In this document: positions 1 through 11,300 of the stretch, in pieces | Position numbering within the stretch: position 1 is the first letter of the stretch | Layout: every line of letters begins with the position of its first letter | From: Streptohalobacillus salinus | GTDB taxonomy: Bacteria > Bacillota > Bacilli > Bacillales > Amphibacillaceae | Direction: 5' to 3' | NCBI RefSeq assembly: GCF_003201605.1 | Contig: NZ_QJJR01000001.1 | Location: 275,037 to 339,036, forward strand | DNA: 64,000 nucleotides | Translations under genes and position numbers: made by a program | Notes under the pieces: generated by a model | Seen by the model: only the letters and a program-made list of their open reading frames with translations | Database searches by the model: none | What the model was told of the DNA's origin: nothing

Positions 1-720
1 ACTGCTCGTGATTTAACTGATGGCGATCAATATGGTTTCATGATGAACGCCCTTGATTTCTACTTCACATATCCGTTCCTAACAGGTTCTGGCGGATACA
101 TCTTTGCACAAGATGATGAAGGCAACTATAACCCGGATGATATTGGTTTAAATAACGAAGGTGCAGTTGAAGGCGCTGAAACAATCCAATCATGGTTTGA
201 AGAAGGTTTAATTCCTGAAGGTGCTGATTTAGATGTAATCAACGGTCTATTCATGGATGGTAACGTTGGTATGGTTGTTAACGGTCCTTGGGCCATTCCA
301 GACTATGAAGGTGCACTAGGTGATGACTTAGGTATTTCAATTCTTCCTTCAGTTGACGGTGAAGTACTTAGCTCATTCTCAGGTAACAAAGGTTGGTTAG
401 TTTCTTATTATACTGATCATGAATATTGGTCAACTGAGTTAGCAATGTTCTTAACAAATCCAGAAAGTTCAGCAACTTACTATGAAGTAGCTGGAGAATT
501 ACCTGCACACACTGCAGTAACGATTGATGATGAGTTCATGGGTCCTATCTTTGAACAAACACAATATGCACAACCAATGCCTAACATTCCTGCAATGTCT
601 AAAGTTTGGGAACCAATTGGTGATGCGTTAACATTTATTTCTCAAGGTGAAGATCCACAAGAAGTATTAAATGAAGCTGTTGAATTAATCAAAGAAGATA
701 TCGCTTTAATGCAACAATAA
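1..720 (+). CDS. Maltose/maltodextrin ABC transporter substrate-binding protein, C-terminal part
   Basis: The reading frame is open from base 1, so the gene starts upstream of the window and only about the last 239 residues are seen. The region with FMDGNVGMVVNGPWAIPDYE and the closing segment MSKVWEPIGDALTFISQGEDPQE are typical of MalE/MdxE-type group 1 sugar-binding proteins, where this part forms the second lobe and hinge helices. In Gram-positives such proteins are membrane-anchored lipoproteins that deliver maltodextrins to the permease. The permease genes follow on the same strand after a hairpin, as in mdxEFG of Bacillus. The maltodextrin substrate is inferred from the neighbours; the lipoprotein signal lies outside the window. 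Confidence 0.9.
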   Translation, partial: TARDLTDGDQYGFMMNALDFYFTYPFLTGSGGYIFAQDDEGNYNPDDIGLNNEGAVEGAETIQSWFEEGLIPEGADLDVINGLFMDGNVGMVVNGPWAIPDYEGALGDDLGISILPSVDGEVLSSFSGNKGWLVSYYTDHEYWSTELAMFLTNPESSATYYEVAGELPAHTAVTIDDEFMGPIFEQTQYAQPMPNIPAMSKVWEPIGDALTFISQGEDPQEVLNEAVELIKEDIALMQQ

Positions 721-731
721 GTTTTAAATGA

Positions 732-773
732 GGGGGATTGAGCGGTCTTTGTCCACTCAATCCCCTTTCTTTT
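732..773 (+). terminator. Intercistronic hairpin with T-rich tail between binding-protein and permease genes
   Basis: GGGGATTGAG at 733-742 pairs with CTCAATCCCC at 756-765, extended by GG/CC beyond one mismatch, and is followed by TTTCTTTT. It sits 12 bases after the binding-protein stop and before the permease start. Such a site in a transporter operon usually acts as a partial terminator or a 3' mRNA stabiliser, giving more binding protein than permease. That role is inferred. Confidence 0.75.
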
Positions 774-793
774 ATTGAGGAGGGAAAGGCTAA

Positions 794-2101
794 ATGGCTA
801 CAAATAACAACAAAAAGACTAAAGCTGATCAAAAAAATAAACATAACCCTACACTCGCGATGCTTCTCTCTATCATTCCTGGTTTAGGTCAAGCTTACAA
901 TAAGCGCTACTTAAAAGGCGCTGCAATCTTTATTCTCTTTGCAGCATTTATGATTACAATGTTTGATTATATGTCCTCAGGTTTAAATGGACTTATTACA
1001 TTAGGTGAAGTTGAGCGTATAGATGACTCACGGGTATTTTTAAGTGAAGGTATTCTCTCACTGATTTTCTTAACGTTCTTCTTGAGTTTTTATGGTCTTA
1101 ATATAGTTGATGCTAAAAAAGATGCAATAAAAATTCAAAATGGATGGCGCGTTAGCGGTGTAGTAGAAGGATTTAGAAATGCTTGGGATACAGGTTTTCC
1201 GTATTTACTTGTCGGACCTGGTGCACTCTTACTGATATTCGTTGTGCTTTTCCCATTGTTATTTATGGGTTTCTTGGCATTTACGAACTATAGCCTTTAC
1301 AATGCACCGCCACGTGCGCTGCTAGAATGGGTTGGTTTTAAAAACTTTATTGATTTGTTTACAATTACGGAACTTAGAACAACGTTTGTTAATGTATTAT
1401 CATGGACACTTATCTGGACATTTCTTGCAACGTCACTTTCAATTGCGCTTGCAATGTTCCTATCCATTTTAACAAATGATTCACGTCTTAAGGGGAAAAA
1501 ACTTATCCGTACCGTCTTTATTTTACCTTGGGCAGTACCTGGATTTGTTACAATTATTATCTTTACGGCTTTATTTAATGATAACTTTGGAGCGATCAAT
1601 GCAGATATTATTGAACCGCTTTTTAACACATCAATTCCATGGTTAACCGATTCTACTTGGACAAAAGTTGCCTTGATTATGATTCAAGTATGGCTTGGTT
1701 TCCCATTCATTTATGCCCTATTTACTGGTGTACTTCAAGGGATTTCAAGCGACTGGTATGAAGCGGCAGACATGGACGGGGCAAGTCGTTGGCAAAAATT
1801 CCAACACATTACGTTCCCGCACTTAATGTTTGCGACTGGACCGTTATTGATCACCCAGTTCACTTTTAACTTTAACAACTTTAATATTATTTACCTCTTT
1901 AACAATGGGGGACCGCCGGTACGTGGTCAATCCGCTGGGGGTACAGATATTTTGATCTCTTGGATCTATAACTTAACGTTTACAAATTCACAGTATAGTT
2001 TAGCTGCTGCGATTTCAATCATTTTGGGCTTGTTTGTCGCGACGTTCGCATTCTTCCAATTCCGTCGTTCTAGCTCATTCAAAGAGGAGGGGAACTTCTA
2101 A
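794..2101 (+). CDS. mdxF: Maltodextrin ABC transporter permease, MalF/MdxF type
   Basis: A 435-residue membrane protein, the length usual for Bacillus MdxF. After a charged N-terminus comes a stretch reading SIIPGLGQAYNKRYLKG, two early membrane segments, then the MalF core. The EAA loop YEAADMDGA is at residues 322-330 and is followed by a conserved proline region (TFPHL); this loop docks on the ATPase. It forms the membrane channel with the next gene product. GAGGAGGGAAAGG lies just upstream of the ATG. Its stop overlaps the start of the next permease (TAATG), showing translational coupling. No ATPase gene is in view; in related bacteria a shared ATPase such as MsmX/UgpC serves these permeases. 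Confidence 0.93.
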   Translation: MATNNNKKTKADQKNKHNPTLAMLLSIIPGLGQAYNKRYLKGAAIFILFAAFMITMFDYMSSGLNGLITLGEVERIDDSRVFLSEGILSLIFLTFFLSFYGLNIVDAKKDAIKIQNGWRVSGVVEGFRNAWDTGFPYLLVGPGALLLIFVVLFPLLFMGFLAFTNYSLYNAPPRALLEWVGFKNFIDLFTITELRTTFVNVLSWTLIWTFLATSLSIALAMFLSILTNDSRLKGKKLIRTVFILPWAVPGFVTIIIFTALFNDNFGAINADIIEPLFNTSIPWLTDSTWTKVALIMIQVWLGFPFIYALFTGVLQGISSDWYEAADMDGASRWQKFQHITFPHLMFATGPLLITQFTFNFNNFNIIYLFNNGGPPVRGQSAGGTDILISWIYNLTFTNSQYSLAAAISIILGLFVATFAFFQFRRSSSFKEEGNF

Positions 2102-2958
2102 TGGCCAAACAACCTATGAGTCGAAAGACTAAAAACACCCTAGAGATTGCCCTTATGTATGCGATTATCGGTGTGATGTTCGTAATTATTATTTACCCTC
2201 TACTTTGGGCGTTCGGGATGTCGTTAAATCCAAGTTCAAATCTTTACGGTGCATCAATTATTCCGGAAAACTGGTCATTTGTTCACTACGAATGGCTGTT
2301 TACCAACCCGCGTAGTAACTATTTAACCTGGTATAAGAACACACTGATGGTTTCAATTTCAGTGGCGATTGTCGGTACGTTACTTGTTAGTTTTACCGCA
2401 TATGCATTCAGTCGTTACCGGTTTAGAGGACGTACGTACGGTCTTTATGCGTTCTTACTGCTACAAATGTTCCCAGTTTTAATGGCGATGGTGGCGTTAT
2501 ACATCTTGCTTAATACGATTGGTTTACTTGACAGTTTATTAGGTCTTATCATCATCTACATTGGTGGTAATATTCCAATGAATGCTTTTCTTGTAAAAGG
2601 ATACTTTGATACCTTGCCAAAAGAGCTTGATGAATCAGCAAAAATGGATGGTGCAGGTCACTTCAGAATCTTCTTCCAGATTCTTTTACCACTTGCAAAA
2701 CCAATCCTAGCGGTTGTTGCTTTATTTAACTTTATGAATCCATTTATGGACTTCATTTTACCGCGTATCGTCTTGCGGAGTCCTGAGAACTTCACATTAG
2801 CACTGGGTCTATTTAACTTTGTTAATGATCAATTCTCTAATAACTTCACACGATTTGCTGCGGGTGCGATTTTAATTGCACTTCCAATCGCAACGGTATA
2901 CTTGTTCTTACAGAAATACTTAATCTCTGGATTATCTGCTGGTGCAACGAAAGGTTAA
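2101..2958 (+). CDS. mdxG: Maltodextrin ABC transporter permease, MalG/MdxG type
   Basis: A 285-residue inner-membrane permease with about six membrane segments. The EAA loop is visible as ELDESAKMDGA at residues 175-185, followed by FQILLPLAKP. It pairs with the preceding MalF-like protein to make the maltodextrin channel. The start overlaps the mdxF stop by one base, with GAGGAGG as ribosome binding site inside the end of mdxF. A strong terminator follows at 2976-3014, so this is the last gene of the transporter operon. Confidence 0.93.
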   Translation: MAKQPMSRKTKNTLEIALMYAIIGVMFVIIIYPLLWAFGMSLNPSSNLYGASIIPENWSFVHYEWLFTNPRSNYLTWYKNTLMVSISVAIVGTLLVSFTAYAFSRYRFRGRTYGLYAFLLLQMFPVLMAMVALYILLNTIGLLDSLLGLIIIYIGGNIPMNAFLVKGYFDTLPKELDESAKMDGAGHFRIFFQILLPLAKPILAVVALFNFMNPFMDFILPRIVLRSPENFTLALGLFNFVNDQFSNNFTRFAAGAILIALPIATVYLFLQKYLISGLSAGATKG

Positions 2959-2975
2959 GCCAAAGGATTCCAACG

Positions 2976-3014
2976 AAAAAACACCTTCTGATTTCGTTCA
3001 GAAGGTGTTTTTTC
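2976..3014 (+). terminator. Rho-independent terminator after the maltodextrin operon
   Basis: A 16-base arm at 2976-2991 pairs perfectly with 2998-3013, with A-rich and T-rich ends, so it can work on either strand. It lies 18 bases after the permease stop. Confidence 0.9.
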
Positions 3015-3132
3015 ATTGGGGTAATTAGGTTGTACTGTTGAAGGTTTAACTTACATCACGATAAAGGTACTAGAGTTTTAGAAACGGTTTTCTAAGTTTA
3101 ACGTTGGAACCTTAATAGAAAGACGCCTTTTG

Positions 3133-3615
3133 TTAGGAATAGCGGCCGTATTGAATTTGTGCATGGACTTCATCTATCAACTTTTCTTTTGTGTCGCTGT
3201 GTAATAACTTAGCAATACTGATCGCTTTGCTTGTTCGATAATCAAGGGTCTGTTGTTGCATTTGTTGATCAAGATAAGGAAGCATAAATTGATCAATCGG
3301 TAAATAACATAACGTTACTTTTTCATTTTTTCTACATATATCAACATATATACCTGTGAGTTGCGTAAATAAGAAAGGGTGGTATTCGAATCTTAATTTA
3401 ATCGCTTCCTTATCAGCCGTTGATATTGCCTCAATATGGGTAGGAAGGCTATGGAAATATACCAATTGTTCAAATGAATAGTGTAACTGAATAAGTGATT
3501 GATTGAGTTTTTTTAAATGGTATTTTGCAATTAATTTAACCGCTAATTTATAAAAGGGTCGACTAGATAACCACAAGACAACCAACGGAATAACCCAGTA
3601 AATAAATTCACGCAC
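3133..3615 (-). CDS. Small protein with N-terminal membrane segment, co-transcribed with the diguanylate cyclase
   Basis: A 160-residue protein I do not recognise. It has one N-terminal hydrophobic segment (about residues 4-20), a basic stretch, and then a soluble region with no family motif I can name. The start codon is GTG at 3615 and overlaps the TAG stop of the upstream cyclase by one base, so translation is very probably coupled. This tight coupling suggests it works with, or localises next to, the cyclase. Function unknown. Confidence 0.7.
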   Translation of the reverse strand: MREFIYWVIPLVVLWLSSRPFYKLAVKLIAKYHLKKLNQSLIQLHYSFEQLVYFHSLPTHIEAISTADKEAIKLRFEYHPFLFTQLTGIYVDICRKNEKVTLCYLPIDQFMLPYLDQQMQQQTLDYRTSKAISIAKLLHSDTKEKLIDEVHAQIQYGRYS

Positions 3616-5111
3616 TATAATCCCTCCCTAAAACAGACCACTTTATTTTTCCCGTTTTCTTTTCCGTGGTATAGTGCGTCATCAGCAGCACTAAGCAGAT
3701 TGTCCGTTGTTAAGCCATTGATTTGATGATAATGACAAACACCGATAGTAACCGTCAAACTTCCGCTTGGTTGAGAAGCTTCTTTTGGAAAGACGGTTTG
3801 TTCGATGGTACGACGAATCCTTTCTGCTCGTTCATAAGCTTTCTCAACAGTAATATCGGTAAGAATCACTGAAAATTCTTCGCCGCCGAAGCGATAACTC
3901 TGATCTTTATTTGTCATTAATGCTTGTAATGTGTCAGCTAATGTCTGCAACACCTTGTTACCTAATAGGTGACCGTGTGTATCATTAAACAGTTTAAAGT
4001 AATCAATATCAATCATCATAACGGCAAAATTAGGATGAGGTTCCTGCATTAAATGATCCAAATCGTTTTGTAGCGTACGTTGATTTTTTAAGCCTGTTAA
4101 ACCATCGGTATAGGACAACTCTTTTATATTTTGATAGAGATTTAACTGATGTATTGAAATGGCCGCCTGTAAACTAAGAGGCATTACATTATCAATATCT
4201 TCCGCTGTAATCATTTTTCTAGTAACCGGGTTATCGATGACAATGACACCAATCCGTTCAGCTTGATAAATCATAGGGACAATTAAACAATCTTCAATAT
4301 CAAATAACTGTTGTAATTGACGCAGAATAGGATCGTGCGTATCTTTTGTTGAAATAAGCGCATGTGTCTCATTTTGTAATACCTCTTCAAAAGTTGAACC
4401 GGCTTCAATCTTAAATGACAGATGTTTAATGATGGCGTTTAATTCTGGATCGATATCGGCATTGTCTTTGCGATCTAGTAAATCAACTAAGCGATATTTC
4501 ATTTCAGCAATTTCGGTCCACTTACTAAAGCCGTCTTCAGGTCGTATCGGTCCAATTCCAATCATCCCCTTTAGCTGTTGGTCATTTTCTTGATAGAGAA
4601 AGACCATTGCTCGATTAAAGCCTAATCCATGACCAGCAGTAATTGAGGTAACAATGATATGTAGTAATTTATCAAGATCACGTGTTTGTTGGATAGCCAT
4701 ACTGATTTCACGTAAGATATTTAGTTGTTTCGCATTTTGGTAAAGTTTTTTCTTCCATTCGCTTTGATTGATAAAGAGACTAGTCAATTTTCGATGAAGG
4801 GTATAAATGATCACCGCATTTATTACAATGTAAACAAGACTCATCGGGTTAAGTGACTGTGAAATAGCTGCATAGACGATGGTAAGCACAAGGGTTACGC
4901 TAATTCCATGCAATTGAAAGGTATAAGCACCAGTTATCAGGTATAACGGTGCTAGAAATAGCCACTGCTCAGGGTAGAAGCTAATGATACAGATAAATAA
5001 GTAATTAAAGAAGAAAAAAATGAGCAATCGATTTCTTTTGTTGCTTACAAAAAAACGTCCTGCATTTAAGACAAGCGCTAGCACGAGGATTTCCAACATA
5101 AAATTTATCAC
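3615..5111 (-). CDS. Membrane-bound GAF-GGDEF diguanylate cyclase
   Basis: 498 residues. About five hydrophobic segments fill residues 1-115, a GAF-like sensory domain covers about 145-320, and a GGDEF domain about 330-498. The active-site motif is intact as GGEEF at residues 409-413, preceded by RF, and the metal-binding DIDYFKLFND stretch is present, so it should make c-di-GMP from two GTP. The product-inhibition I-site (RxxD five residues before the motif) reads TNKD at 400-403, so the arginine is missing and feedback inhibition is probably lost. It is divergent from the amylopullulanase gene and couples to a small membrane protein. The signal sensed by GAF is unknown. Confidence 0.92.
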   Translation of the reverse strand: MINFMLEILVLALVLNAGRFFVSNKRNRLLIFFFFNYLFICIISFYPEQWLFLAPLYLITGAYTFQLHGISVTLVLTIVYAAISQSLNPMSLVYIVINAVIIYTLHRKLTSLFINQSEWKKKLYQNAKQLNILREISMAIQQTRDLDKLLHIIVTSITAGHGLGFNRAMVFLYQENDQQLKGMIGIGPIRPEDGFSKWTEIAEMKYRLVDLLDRKDNADIDPELNAIIKHLSFKIEAGSTFEEVLQNETHALISTKDTHDPILRQLQQLFDIEDCLIVPMIYQAERIGVIVIDNPVTRKMITAEDIDNVMPLSLQAAISIHQLNLYQNIKELSYTDGLTGLKNQRTLQNDLDHLMQEPHPNFAVMMIDIDYFKLFNDTHGHLLGNKVLQTLADTLQALMTNKDQSYRFGGEEFSVILTDITVEKAYERAERIRRTIEQTVFPKEASQPSGSLTVTIGVCHYHQINGLTTDNLLSAADDALYHGKENGKNKVVCFREGL

Positions 5112-5228
5112 CTCAGCACCTCCATTCTAATCGGGTCAATTATACCATGAACGGTAAACGGTGTCCTTAGTTTATTTATTTTCAGAAAATACGGTTGCTT
5201 TTCAAATGGAAGTGTAATAAACTAGTTG

Positions 5229-5242
5229 TGTAAGCGATTGCA
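5229..5242 (+). promoter_or_regulatory. Candidate CcpA cre site upstream of the amylopullulanase gene
   Basis: TGTAAGCGATTGCA matches 13 of 14 positions of the cre consensus TGWAANCGNTNWCA. It lies 120 bases before the start codon in the divergent region between the cyclase and the amylopullulanase. A match of this quality suggests glucose repression of the starch hydrolase; binding is inferred. Confidence 0.65.
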
Positions 5243-5285
5243 TAACTGGTGTTGTTGAAGTTGTGCAATTTTTTCATAGTTTTTG

Positions 5286-5299
5286 CGCAATCGATTTCA
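5286..5299 (+). promoter_or_regulatory. Second, weaker cre-like site before the amylopullulanase gene
   Basis: CGCAATCGATTTCA matches 12 of 14 cre positions. It is 44 bases after the first cre-like site and would lie in the 5' leader or near the promoter. Paired cre sites are common at strongly repressed genes; alone this match would be weak. Confidence 0.35.
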
Positions 5300-5361
5300 C
5301 GAAAGGGGGATGCAACGTTTTATTTATAAAAAACGAACACCTAATTTGAAAGGATGAGAAA

Positions 5362-8300
5362 ATGAACCAGTTAAAACGTATCAAACCACTCGTATCATTA
5401 TTAATGGTATGGGCATTGCTCATATCGACAATTTTGACAGCGTTACCATTATCGGTTGTTGCAGAGACAGGTAGCGACGCACCACCAGCCATTGAAGAAA
5501 ATCATTTACGTATTCATTATGAACATACAGGAACGACTGACGAGCAATTATACTTATGGTCTTGGGGTGATGTCGTCGAAAATAATGAAGGCGATTGGCC
5601 GCTAGGCAACGCTTTTAAGGTGAGTGACGATGCGTCGTATAACATGTACACAGACATAGAACTCAAATCAGAAGCAAATGAGATTGGTGTGCAGGTTGTT
5701 AAGGCAGCGTCTGAAAATGAGAAAGTTGTTGATGACACAACGATCGAGATCATTGCACCGGAAATGAATGAGGTATGGATTTCTGCAGAAGGTGACGTCT
5801 CACTTTATCAGCCGGTTGATTTCGCTGAACCTACTGTTCGTATCTACTATCAAGAAACAGAAGCTGCCTATACTGACCCAGGTCTATGGTTTTGGGGAGA
5901 TGTCGTAACAGAACCGACTGAATGGGCGGAGGATGCTTATGCTTTTAATGAGGGAACGTCTTCAAAATATGGGAACTACATTGACATAAAACTAACAGAT
6001 GGACCTGCTTCTATTGGCATGCTAATTGTCGATAAAGCCTTAGCAGATGGGGAAGAGAATCATCAACAATCAGATAATATTAATTTTGATGATTTAGAGA
6101 ATCATCAGCAAATCTTTTTACAAGAAGGTCATTTGGAAGCTTATACAAATCCTTACTATATCAGCAGTGAGGAAGAAACAGAACCTTTACCAGAAGAGAC
6201 ACCTGGAGAAGCTGAGATAACGGCGACTGCAGCAGTCAGTCGAGCTTTTAATTATGATGAACACGCAATTTTATCAGTGCTAATTGATAATCAATCAGCG
6301 TTAACCATTCAATCAATTCGAGCTGACGTGTCAGCGCTTGGTGGAACGTCAGCACTTGAGATATCTCCTGAACTCAATGAAGTGGTCCTATCCGTTCAAG
6401 AAGGCATTGCAACAGGAGAAAAAGATATTCCTATCACAATTGTTGATAGTGCAGGAGGCACCTACACCACAACGGCGACAGCAGAGATTACTGAAAAAAC
6501 AGAAGCTTCAAGAGATTGGGACGAGTCAATTATTTACTTTATGTTGACGGATCGATTTTTTGATGGTGATGAGACGAACAACAACCCTTATGATTTAGCC
6601 TATAATCAAGCCGATAACCCAAGAGGTACTTATCAAGGGGGCGATTTTGAGGGTGTTACAGCTAAATTAGATTATTTGGATGAGCTAGGGGTAAACACAA
6701 TTTGGGTCACCCCTATTGTTGAAAATGTTGGCCATGATGTTGAAGCCTTAAGTGATAATGGTTCCTATTATGCTTATCACGGCTATTGGGCTGAAAACTT
6801 TGAAACATTAAATCCACATTTAGGTACACTAGCCGAATTTCATACGCTGATTGACGAAGCGGCAGCACGAGATATTGATATTATGGTTGACGTGGTATTG
6901 AACCACGCGGGCTATGGTATGAATGCAGATCTGACAGAGGGCATGCCAGAAGGGCATCCAACTGCAGAAGATCTGGCACGTTTTGATGGCATGCTTCGTG
7001 AAGATAGTGGTAGTGGCGATTTAAAAATGTCACTTTCAGGTTTGCCTGATTTCGTGACCGAAGATCAACAGGTAAGGGAAGATCTTGTTGAATGGCAATC
7101 GGCTTGGTTAGAGAAATCAACAACTGCAAATGGTAATCGAATTGCATCGTATCGCGTGGATACGGTTAAACATGTCGATCAAACGACTTGGCAGTTGTTT
7201 AAAAATGAATTAGTCAAATTAGATCCCTCGTTTAAATTAATTGGTGAACATTGGGGGGCTAACTATCAAGAAGATGGCGGCCACTTTAATGATGGGACGA
7301 TGGATAGTTTACTTGATTTCGGCTTTAAAACATACGCAGAAGGGTTTGTTAATGGTCATTTATCGGCAAATGAGACGATTTTAATTGAACGGAATGCATC
7401 GTTAACGAACACTTATACGTTAGGACAATTTTTAGGTAGCCACGATGAAAATGGCTTCTTGTATGAAATTGATAATGATGTCGATAAATATAAGGTAGCA
7501 GCATCGTTACAATTAACTGCTAAAGGTCAACCGGTGATTTACTACGGTGAAGAAATTGGTCAAACGGGTGAGAACAATTGGCCGGTTTACGATAATCGTT
7601 ACGACTTTGACTGGGAAGCAGTTGAGTCCAGTGATATACATGATCACTACCAAACCGTATTAAGTTTCAGAAATGAGTTCAGTAAGGTACTCGCAAAAGG
7701 TAACCGCGAAACGGTGGTTGTTAATGATGAATTAGGGCATCTTATTTCAAAGCGTAGTCATAACGGCACATCTGTGTATTTAGGATTTAACGTTACTGAT
7801 CAACCACAAGAAATTAGCTTGAACACAAGTACAGAAGAGGTGATCGTCACAGATCATTATTCAGGGGATGTGTTCTCTGCTACAGCAACAGATGAAGGAG
7901 CAGCAGTAACGGTAACCATTCCTGCAATGGCTGATGGCGGAACTGTCCTGCTTTCAACAGAGGGTGGTGAGTTACTTTCAGTAACAGATACACCAATAGA
8001 TGAAGAAGTGAATGAGAACGAAGTAACCCCGGTAGAGAAGGGATATTTTCGGCTTCATTTTCGTCAGCTTGATCGTTTTGATCTTAGCAGTAGCGGGCTT
8101 TGGATTTGGGAAGATGTGGCGACGTCATCTGAAAACTGGCCGTTAGGTGCAATTAACTTAGAAGAAGCGGCAGTTCAGACTGAATTTGGGCACTATATTG
8201 ATGTTGAAATTAAAGAAGACGCCAGTCAAATTGGTTTTCTAATCAACAATGCATCAGGTGATAATTTAACCGGTGACCAGTTTGTTGACGTGCTTAGTCC

Positions 8301-11300
8301 GGATATGAATGAAGCGTGGATTACTGAAGATTTTGATGTGTATCCATATCAACCAGTTAACCTTGATGGAAAGGTTCGGATCAATTATCATAGAGAAGAT
8401 GGAGATTATCAAGGTTGGGCACTTTGGACGTGGGGTGATGTGGTTGAGCCAACAGATGGTTGGCCGGACGGAGCTCATGATTTTGTCTCAGGAGATTATG
8501 GGGTGTTTTATGATTTACCCCTCATCGAAGACGCCAGTCAAATTAACTTCTTAACTTTGAATAAAGAATCAGGCAATCAATCAAGTGATATGAGTTTTGG
8601 TGAACTTGAACAGTCACAAATCTTTATTCGTGATGGTGACGTGAACGTATATACTAATCCCTATTTCGTGACTGAAGAAGGATTAACTAATGCTGATTTC
8701 ACCGCACTTGACACGATTGAATTGAGTTATAGTTTAGTTGGCGATTGGACAAAAGACGACTTAATAGAAGCCATTGAGGTCACAACAAAGGAAGGTGATC
8801 TTGTGTCAATTTCAGACCTCACAATCAAAAAAGAAACAAATAAAATTTCATTGCATGGTGACTTTAAGATTGATGATGCTCCCTATACAGTCACCCATTT
8901 AGGGCGTGAACAAGCAGCAAAAGCAGGTTGGCGCTTAAAGGATAGTTTATATGGTTATGATGGTGACTTAGGATTAACCGCTTTATCAAACGGTGAAGCA
9001 ACCATCAAAGTTTGGTCACCATCGGCGGATGATGTAGCACTTGTGTTATACGACAAGGATAATCCGGAAGTGATGATTGACAAATTTAAGATGCAACGGA
9101 CCGATCAAGGGGTCTATGCAATTACACTCACGGATGAAGTCACAGGTATCGAAAATCATGAAGGCTATTTCTATCATTTTGAAGTGACACGCGGTGAAGA
9201 GACGGTGCTTGCCATCGATCCATATGCGCGCTCAATGGCACAGTGGAGTAGTGAGGTGGCTGTGGATAGCGTTGGTAAAGCAGCAATTGTTGATCCATCA
9301 ACGATAGGACCAACACTAGATTATGCTGATATTGACGGCTTTGAACATCGTGAAGATGCGATTATTTATGAAGTACATGTACGCGACTTTACAAGTGATC
9401 CATCGATTGAAGCTGAGTTAAATGCTCAGTTTGGCACATTTAGTGCCTTTAGAGAGAAGTTAGATTATATTGAATCGCTAGGTGTTACCCATGTTCAATT
9501 ATTACCAGTCATGAGTTACTACTTTAGCAATGAATTTGCTAATGATCAACGCTTATTGGAATATTCATCGACGGATAACAACTACAACTGGGGTTATGAC
9601 CCTCACAGTTATTTTTCGCTAACAGGAATGTACTCTGAAGACCCAAGTGATCCAGCTAAACGCATTGAAGAATTTAAAGCATTGATTGCTGATATTCATT
9701 CGCGTGGCATGGGCGTTATTCTTGACGTGGTCTATAACCATACGGCACGTGTTGAAATATTTGAGGATTTAGAACCGAATTATTATCATTTTATGGACGA
9801 GGAATTAGAAGCTAAGACAAGCTTTGGTGGGGGCCGCTTAGGTACAACACATAAAATGTCACGTCGAATTCTTGTTGATTCAATCACTTATTGGGTTGAA
9901 CAATTTAAGGTCGATGGTTTTAGATTTGATATGATGGGAGATCACGATGCAGCATCGATTCAAATGGCTTATGATAAAGCGAAGCAGCTAAATCCGAACA
10001 TTTTAATGATCGGTGAAGGCTGGCGAACCTTTGCGGGCGACGATGATGACCCTAATGTTCAACCAGCTGACCAGGACTGGATGAAAGATACCAATAGTGT
10101 TGGTTCATTCTCTGATGAATTTAGAAATGAACTGAAAAGTGGTTTTGGTAGTGAAGGGCAACCACGTTTCTTAACCGGAGGCGCAAGGAATGTTGAACAA
10201 ATTTTCAATAACCTCACAGCAAATCCAGGAAACTTCACTGCAACTCATCCTGGTGACGTTGTCCCTTATATTGCTGCGCATGATAACTTAACGTTGCATG
10301 ACGTAATTGCCCAATCAATCAAAAAAGATCCAAAAGATTATGAAGAAGAGATCCATCAACGGATTCGTTTAGGAAATTTAATGGTCTTAATTTCACAAGG
10401 GACACCATTTATTCATGCAGGACAAGAGTTTGGCCGTACAAAACAGTTTAAAGATCCTGATTTTATAAATGAGGTTGAGGTCGCACCATATAAATCAACG
10501 TTTATGACCGATGCATCAGGCGAACCGTTTGAGTTCCCCTACTTTATTCATGATTCATATGATTCGACAGATGTGATCAACAACATTGAATGGGACAAAG
10601 CAACCAATCGTGAAGCTTATCCTGTTCATACGATGACACAACGCTACACAAGCGGTTTAATTCATTTACGCCGTTCAACTGATGCATTCCGGAAAGCTAC
10701 AATGGCAGAAATTGAATCGGATGTAAAAATGATTAATGCACCAGAAATTAATACGACTGACCTTGTTGTTGCTTATCAGGCGACCGATTCGAAAGGTGAT
10801 ACGTACCACGTCTTTATCAACGCAGACAGCAAGGCACGCGCTTTAACGGTTGAGACCAATTATCTCGCGGGCGATGTCTTAGTTGATGGCCAGCAAGCAG
10901 GGACCGATGTTATTGAGGCACCAGTCGGTGTATCAGTAACGGAAAATACAGTAACATTAGCCCCGCTAACAGCATTTGTGGTGCGAATCAATGCAGATCC
11001 ATCAAGTCAACCAGACGAAGATCATGCAGAAGAACCACCGAATACGTCACCAGTGATACCTGATGAAGAAGAAACAACAGAAATAGATGATGATAACCTC
11101 GATGTCGACGAAGAAACAGATGGAACAATCGTTGATGGGAATGACAAAACAGATCTTTCAATTAAACCAGACCTGTTTGAAAAGTTAACCGATAAAGCGC
11201 AACTAAAAATGCGTGGGAAAGCTAACACGTTCTCTATGAATTTCCCGCTATCAAATGTGTTGAAGCGTGCGAAAGATCAAAATCAAACGATTCGTGCTAT

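Noticed and set aside
6881..7147. Minus-strand and off-frame open frames inside the amylopullulanase, xylanase and transporter genes
   Set aside because: They lie fully within genes with clear domains and catalytic residues, have no ribosome binding sites and show composition expected of shadow frames.
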